Of a stretch of DNA of 64,000 bases, positions 58,286 to 64,000 are shown piece after piece. The notes beneath the pieces are model-generated. The model had not been told where the DNA came from. It did not search any database and was given only the letters and a program-made list of their open reading frames with translations. The first letter of the stretch is position 1. Each line of letters begins with the position of its first letter. The position numbers and the translations under genes are program-made. This DNA is from Carya illinoinensis. Its lineage: Eukaryota > Streptophyta > Magnoliopsida > Fagales > Juglandaceae. The stretch lies in NCBI RefSeq assembly GCF_018687715.1, contig NC_056758.1:9058501-9122500 (forward strand), read 5' to 3'.

Positions 58286-60550
58286 TGTTCTAGCAAAACA
58301 TCAATCTCTTTTTTAATTCTTTTTACATCTTCCACTGTCCTAGCATCACCACCATCAATATACTTAGCCAACATTTCTGCTTTTTCATGAGTATCCTTCC
58401 TCATTAACAAATATTTTACATTCTTCATCTAAAGTCCAACTTACCTCAAAACAGAAGGTCTTCTTTTTTATTCACACCTTTTCTGCCCTTTAATCTCATC
58501 AACAGAGGACTATAGTCTGGACTTGTTGTTGGTAGCATAGTCACTGTCATATAAGGATACTTATCAATCCAACTTTTGTTTGCCTCCACTCTATCCAATC
58601 TTTCTTTCGTGAAGGATTCATCTTTTCTATTATTACACCAGGTATATCTTGGCCCATTATAATCCAAACAACTTAGATCACAATTATGCAATACTTGCTA
58701 AAACTTCTTCATCTGCCCGGGAGGTCTCCATGTTGATCCATACTTTTCAAAATGACACAAAATCTCATTAAAATCACAAAAGCATAGCCACAGAATTGGA
58801 TCAAAAGTTTTCAGATCTCTCAACAAATTCCAACCTTGTTCTCTTTGATTAACCTCGGGATAACCATAGAAACTAGCCATTTTCCAAGAAAATCCATTAC
58901 TAATGTCAAAAACTTGTAAATTAACATGTTGTAATGAATAATTCTGGATTAGTACAATAAAATATTCCTTCCAAAATAAAGCTAAACCACCTTTACAACC
59001 AACACAATCCACTACAAAGACATTTTCATAACCTAGTTTAGACTTTAAAAAGGATATTCTATTTTTATTGGGTTTTGTCTCTATAAGAAATAAAATGTCA
59101 AGACAATATTCTTTCACCATCTGATGAAGAGCATAAATATGTTGGGGTGTCCCAAGTCCCCAACAATTCCAACTTAAGAGATTCATAATGTTTAGCGGGG
59201 CTGATTAACAACCTCCGCCATATCCTTAGCAACTACTTTCTTTCTCAGTTTAAATATTTCAATCTCCTCTGTAATGATTAGGCTACTATTAGTCGCTGTC
59301 CCTACTATCTTCATTTTTTGTTGCAACATATCCCTTACAGGAGTAAGTGTCTAACCATCATTCACTCTTGCTCTTCTTTTCCATGATCTTGTTATCTTTT
59401 GTCCCATACTCAATGATCCCAACCCATTTTCCGTTTCTAACTTCTTATAATCCTGAGCCTTTCATCCATTTCCCTTTGTAAGGCAAGAGAGTCCTTATCT
59501 CTTATATATTCTTCCCTTATTGCCTCCACGATTCCATGACTATCTTCACTCTTACATTCATCCAGACTTTTTTCTTTCCCACTAATTTGTAGTTTATTCA
59601 AAGTAGATAAAGGCAAGAGTTGGTTTTCTTCAGTTATAGCTGTTGAGGTAGTTACAATAGAAAATTCAGAATTCAAATTCTTGAATAGATATAATTACCT
59701 TATCCAAATTTTGCACCATCAGACAATTGCTTGTAACTGTATTCCTTCCAGTTGCAAGTTCTTCATCCCCCATTGGAGGAAACATGTTCATCTCCTCCAC
59801 TATCATACTAGTCAAACTATTTTCACCAGATTTGCTCACAGTTGATTGAACAGCTCTGAGCCAAATTACATAAGGCTTCATATGTTGACTTCGTAGTAGG
59901 CATCAGCACCTCCGAAGAACATCCAGTCTGGCCACAGAGTATCACACCATAGGAGAAACAAAATTTTGGGAGTCTCTTATATTTGCATGTAACCCACATA
60001 TTAATCCCACCAATGTTAACCATAAGACCCTGAATCAATGGTTTATGTAAATCAAGCAATACTCTGACTTGTAAGAATTGACCCCACCTATTATCATTCT
60101 CATCAATATCAACTTTTGGAAAGGATTCAACAGCACTACCCAACTTTTCTCCCACACATTCATTCATACAATCCAGAGGAAGATTATGAAATTGAACCCA
60201 AAAGAACTCCCTGTCAAACTTCATCTCTTTTATAGGAATGTAACCAACAAAGTCCTCAAGGATCACCAAATTCCGATCAAACATCCATGGACAATCACTT
60301 TTAACTTTTAGTAGATCATAATCTTTGATAAATTTTAGAGAAACTTATAAGAACCTACATCTGCAAATGTTATAGATACTGATACTTTCCATATCTTCAT
60401 TATCATTGTACGGAATACTTCGAAATGGAATGGTTTGTCTGAGATCACTTTTCCAACCAGACAATACTTTCCCCTTGACATTGTGGCTTCAACATCTTCC
60501 CTATCTATCACAACACCTTATTTTTCCTTCTCAATTAACATCAAGTCCAT

Positions 60551-60695
60551 CTGTAATTTGTCTTTTGTAATCAAGTTATAGGCTATTGTGGTAATCAATA
60601 TATTATGGGTTAAATTAATTCAATTTTTTAGGTAACTTTTTTTTGGTTGATATTGTTATCGTCAAGCATTAAGTCCACCTGTAATTTGTCTTTTG

Positions 60696-60731
<36 letters not shown>

Positions 60732-62233
60732 TAGTAATTCTTATTATAGCAAATTAACAAGACAGAATCAATACAATCATACTAGCTCAAGACGTGTAAC
60801 TTTGAAGAAGTTTTTCTATAAAAAAAAAAAAAAAAGAAAAGAAAAAGAAAAGTGAGATCAATTATAAAAATACATTTTATAGTAGATCTCAACTTTTTTA
60901 AAGGGATTACACTTGTATTTAGCATTATTCATAAATTATTTCATAACTTTTATATAATTTTTAAAAAAATATTATACTTATAAAGTAAATTAAAAAAGAG
61001 AAATGATAGTTATAGTCGTAAGTGCGTAATTGCCATGCAATCACTTTAAAAAAAAGTAAATAAATATGAGATTCACATAAAAAAAAATTAATTTACCACT
61101 AAGAACTTATTTATCTATAGAGACGTTTTTGTTGTTTCTTTAGCAGGTTTCTTTCCCATTTAGCACGTAGGGAAATTTCGAATAGTTGTTCACAGCATGT
61201 CATTTTTTTTTTATAAAAATTTTAAGTATAGTTACTTTTACCTACTCATTTGTACTCTATTAATGTGATTGGCTGCATCACTTTTTTTAATATAAAATAA
61301 TTTTTTTGGCCACACCCATTTAACATCCCATTTATCATCCAAACTTGACACCCGTCAATAAAATATATAGATAAATATAACTTTTCTTTCTCAGTTTTAT
61401 TCTTAATTTCCTTATTTTTTTTCATTCAATTGACAATGACTTTTCATTTTAAAAAATTCTGGAGTTTTAAAAAATAAAATGACAAAAATAATTTTAATTG
61501 ATGGTTTGTCAAATTTGAATGTCAAATGGGGTGTTAACCGTAACGAAGCATTTTCCCTTTTTGAGGGGGCTACACATAATGCCCAAACCAAACAAAAGTT
61601 TGGAGATACCAAAATCTTTTTCATTTGAGATGATTAGGGCATTTGGATTGAGAAATACTATCGATCTATCTCATCTAAGCATGCAATCCGATCCACCAAA
61701 GACATATTTGGGACCGACCCAACCTAAGCCACCAACCATCCAAAACGAAATTGGCTCAACCCAACCTGCAACATTCAGGTCGGATAAAAAACCTTCAGAA
61801 CCAAACGCTGCATTTTACCTCTTTCCTTTTCCCTTCTTCATTTTCTAAGCACCAACACCCCACCACCACTAATACCAACATTTCATTCTATTATTCCACC
61901 TCCTTCTTGCGCTATGAGATCAATAAAATATCATGAAATCCATGATCCAAAACTTTTAGAACCAAAACTTTATACGCACCTAATATGCCCATAAACCAAG
62001 CAATCCGAGTTTCACAAGCAGACTTTAAAGAACAAGGCCTACTCAGAAGGCTGTCCTCTCTCCCTCAAGATTCAACCCATTACTTCCCTTGCAACTTCAT
62101 GGGCATTTCGTAGGTTGAAGTCCATGTCCTCCATGGGAGAATATGCTGGGGGATATGCTCATTATAGGATGTCGATCCACATCTATCGTCTGTCAGTCAT
62201 TTGTAAGAGCAATCATGTTCTTACCAAATTAAT
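60551..62233. other. Gene-free stretch with simple repeats
   Basis: Holds a 28-bp phrase of the LINE start repeated nearby (AAGTCCATCTGTAATTTG at 60544 and AAGTCCACCTGTAATTTG at 60670), a (TA)n tract (about 60699-60727), an A run near 60822, a fragment of the GAGAAATGATA MITE near 61000, and AT-rich sequence. A plus frame at 61519-61848 has no recognisable domain. Confidence 0.4.
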
Positions 62234-62780
62234 TCACAACAGGTTTCCCCTAACATCTAACTCTGTATTCAATCTAATAACTGGAGTTGCAAGAACTCTT
62301 GAGAAGATCAAGTTTCCACTGAGATCCATTCTGCTATACAAAGCCCCTTGGGGATCCATCCAAAATCTGCATGTTCCTGCCACAAGATGGGTCTTCTCTG
62401 GTACCATTGTAGACCTTCTCGGTTTTGTAAACCAAACTTCCCAATTTAATGTTGGAAAGCCACGTCTAGAATCTACAGTGCAGGACTTGAAGAATCTCAT
62501 CATTGGGTCTTCTGGGTGCTACTCCTCATCATCTACTTCTTCTTTTTCATCATCATCATCATCATTTGGTGATTCTATGTCTTCTTCTTCTTCTTGTAAT
62601 TTTTCATCTTGGAGAAAAGGGAGAAAAATGAGGGATGAGGAGTGAGAAGAGGCAGAAATGGGTTGAGTTGCAAACAGAGAAGTGCTTTAGGTATGGAATT
62701 GGGGCCGTAGGAATTGTGCTAGAATAGAAGCTTACAGCGTGGGTCATAGATGACGAAGCCGTCGTCGTGTAGATATCCAT
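62234..62780 (-). pseudogene. Broken gene of unknown function, plastid-target-like N-terminus
   Basis: On the minus strand an ATG at 62780 opens MDIYTTTASSSMTHAVSFYS, a Ser/Thr-rich, transit-peptide-like start. A change of frame leads to SASSHSSSLIFLPFLQDEK, an acidic block (EEEEDIESPNDDDDDEKEEV), a TAG, then in the same frame MMRFFKSCTVDSRRGF, TLNWEVWFTKPRRSTMVPEK and FWMDPQGALYSRMDLSGN, ending RGNLL and TGA at 62234. The plus-strand Ser-rich frame here is the mirror of the acidic block. I do not recognise the family. One frameshift and one stop make it a probable pseudogene, unless unseen introns remove them. Confidence 0.45.
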
Positions 62781-62864
62781 ATCTGCTATATCAGATGCTT
62801 GAAACTGGGGCCTATGTGTTGGTTGATCAAGTAATCTTCACTGTTGTTCACATCAAATGCCATG

Positions 62865-62941
62865 TTTTGCTAATGATGAAGAAGAGCAAAGCAAACCACC
62901 ATATTTTGCTAATGATGAAGGAGAGCAAAGCAAACCACCAT

Positions 62942-62942
<1 letters not shown>
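62865..62942. repeat. 39-bp tandem duplication
   Basis: TTTTGCTAATGATGAAG begins at 62865 and 62904. The two units differ by one base (GAAGAGC versus GGAGAGC). An AG microsatellite follows directly. Confidence 0.9.

Positions 62943-62944
<2 letters not shown>

Positions 62945-62978
<34 letters not shown>
62945..62978. repeat. (AG)17 microsatellite
   Basis: Pure AG dinucleotides, followed shortly by a T run near 62986. Confidence 0.9.
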
Positions 62979-62979
<1 letters not shown>

Positions 62980-63055
62980 CTAGAATTTTTTTTTTTTTTT
63001 AATGAAGAAGTGTGTTAGACAATCAGAAGATTGGATGAGGATTATGGTTTCGCCG

Positions 63056-63273
63056 GGTACTGTTTGGCCACAAAGAACTCTCATCTTAAACATAAAATTT
63101 TCATCTCATCATTACAACTTTTCCAAATTCCTATACAAAATATAATAAACAATTCAACTTTTTTCTTACTTTTTCAAATCCCAAAATAATAATAATATTA
63201 AAATATAATATTTTAATATTTAATCTTAAAACTCAAAATTCTCATCTAAAAAATCTCAGTGGCCAAGCAGAAC
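63056..63273. mobile_element. Tourist-like MITE
   Basis: GGTACTGTTTGGCCACAAAG at the left and CAGTGGCCAAGCAGAAC at the right are inverted. The interior has TTTTCATCTCATCATTACAA and the A/T-rich core, closest to the copy at 14195. Confidence 0.6.
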
Positions 63274-63362
63274 TAAATAGCCCATCCAACCCGCATCTAG
63301 TGTTAACTCAATTTTATCGACCAGGTCAAATCAAGCCTTTTGGGCAAGTCAGGTTTTGTACT

Positions 63363-63560
63363 TTTTAGCACAAGTCTAATCTCATTTTATTTTGTCGTTA
63401 CAATTTTTTTTAAATTTTCATATAAAATATATTAAACAATTCAATTTTTTTAAATCACAAAACAACAATAGTATTGAAAAATAACATTATAACAATATTG
63501 TATTCAATTTTTAACTTTCATCTAAAACCATCTCATCTCATCTTACTAACTTATGTCTCA
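63363..63560. mobile_element. Tourist-like MITE, diverged
   Basis: The core blocks TCTAATCTCATTTTATTTTG, AATATATTAAACAATTCAA and ATTGTATTCAATTTTTAAC match the family. The ends are eroded (TTTTAGCACAAG and CTTATGTCTCAG). Confidence 0.5.
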
Positions 63561-63837
63561 GAAACTAGAAACTGCCTGGAAAAAAAGAGAGATACTCATG
63601 ATAATTACACCAAAGATTTCCAGCCGAACGACCATCACATAATCTGAAATCTTAAGTTTAAATCCCCATCATCTAAAGATCTCTTGGTTGAATCAGTGAA
63701 CTCAGTCGGCTGCCTGTCTTCCCCACAGCTTGTGATTTACAACACAACTCGCACAAGCAAATCAGTGTTAATTTGTTGCGTCAGTGTGAGAGTTTGTCCA
63801 ATAATATTGATCTGAAGTTATAACCCAAAAAAGCGAG

Positions 63838-64000
63838 CTACACTTCTCTCAAAATGGGCCAACCTTTTCTCATGATGTCATCTATCTTTGCATCAATCTG
63901 CTTCTGCACTCTAGGAGGGCAAAGCTCTGCTGCATAACCATTTAATTTTGCTGCCAAACTTGACCGTTCAAGCTCCACTTCTGGCAGGTTCCCAATTAGC
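63838..64000 (-). CDS. 3' end of an unrecognised gene, cut by the window edge
   Basis: The last 53 codons and TAG (63838-63840) of a minus-strand gene that continues beyond 64000. The protein end reads LIGNLPEVELERSSLAAKLN, includes LCPPRVQKQIDAKIDDIM and closes RKGWPILREV. The frame is fully open, balanced in composition and without low complexity, unlike chance frames around it, and has a predicted helical, charged character. I do not recognise the family. The edge truncation prevents assigning a start or exon structure. Confidence 0.55.
   Translation of the reverse strand, partial: LIGNLPEVELERSSLAAKLNGYAAELCPPRVQKQIDAKIDDIMRKGWPILREV

Larger units (their letters stand above)
54511..60550 (-). 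mobile_element. LINE with ORF1 and ORF2 remains, minus strand
   Basis: L1-type plant LINE. ORF1 starts near 60550 (MDLMLIEKEK, a stop, then YCLVGKVISDKPFHFEVFRT): DUF4283 domain, then 59823-60284 with a zf-CCHC_4-type knuckle degraded to CFSYGVILCGQTGC. ORF2: AP endonuclease 58446-59186 (MNLLSWNCWGLGTPQ, FLIETKPN, FCDFNEI, YTWCNN), linker (58201-58428, 57165-57230), RT (56322-56723: YRLISLYNVLYNLCSKVLAS, VFVAGRLISDN; catalytic box FAYDC near 56180 in place of FADDC), zf-RVT remains, RNase H (54707-54940) and an A tail (T run 54511-54522). It has stops, a lost RT aspartate and an internal insertion, so it is inactive. Confidence 0.87.

Noticed and set aside
62115..62645. 176-codon plus-strand frame with a Ser-rich tail
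   Set aside because: The Ser run is the antisense of a GAT/GAA block. The minus strand gives a more protein-like sequence.
1..64000. CRISPR arrays, operons, riboswitches or bacterial-type systems
   Set aside because: The window is plant nuclear DNA with spliced genes. Regular spaced repeats of CRISPR type were not seen.

Overview
The window is nuclear DNA of a flowering plant. The AT-rich background, GT-AG introns, plant-type Pin1 (no WW domain, with the plant-specific basic insert), plant histone promoter motifs, and LINE, Copia and Tourist-like repeats all fit a woody eudicot. The very common Tourist-like MITE and the LINE families remind me of Fagales, perhaps Juglandaceae (walnut or pecan), but that is recollection and was not tested. 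About two thirds of the window is transposable-element DNA.

Three intact protein genes can be reconstructed exon by exon, all on the minus strand: (1) a 200-residue linker histone H1 in two exons (7169-7989); (2) an 871-residue nuclear RNA-binding protein of hnRNP Q type with three RRMs, in ten coding exons (24210-32390); (3) a 122-residue Pin1-type parvulin prolyl isomerase in two exons split by an 8.2-kb intron (45616-54198). A fourth minus-strand gene enters from the right edge with only its last 53 codons and stop (63838-64000). A broken, unrecognised gene lies at about 62234-62780.

Layout. 1-7 kb: no gene; MITEs, an AT-rich tandem-repeat tract, and a GC-rich retroposed insertion with a 16-bp target duplication (4752-6091). 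7-8.2 kb: histone H1 and its promoter. 8.5-13.6 kb: MITEs, then a gag-only Copia-type remnant with an antisense coiled-coil reading frame and a peculiar palindromic terminal repeat. 14.4-20.2 kb: a decayed LINE (plus strand) ending in poly(A). 20.2-24.2 kb: gene-poor. 24.2-32.4 kb: the hnRNP Q-like gene, with a 3.8-kb LINE in antisense orientation inside intron 4. 32.8-33.5 kb: a 5'-truncated LINE tail. 34.2-38.8 kb: a 4.5-kb Mutator-like element with an exact 9-bp target duplication, about 58-bp inverted ends and three spliceable exons of unknown function. 39.1-43 kb: a broken Copia element whose gag frame is fused to the start of a LINE ORF1. 45.6-54.2 kb: PIN1, whose intron holds a long inverted repeat, Ty3-type gag remains, an exon-like unit and a SINE. 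54.5-60.55 kb: a LINE on the minus strand, itself split by a 1-kb retroposon with a 16-bp target duplication. 60.6-64 kb: repeats, the broken gene and the partial gene.

The host genes are unrelated housekeeping functions (chromatin, RNA binding, protein folding or signalling) and do not form a pathway. The biology of the window is mostly the history of insertions around and inside them. I did not find a convincing wholly new system. The best candidates for novelty are the Mutator-like element with unknown exons, the antisense ORF in the gag-only element, the two retroposons with 16-bp target duplications, and the SINE that duplicated a splice donor.
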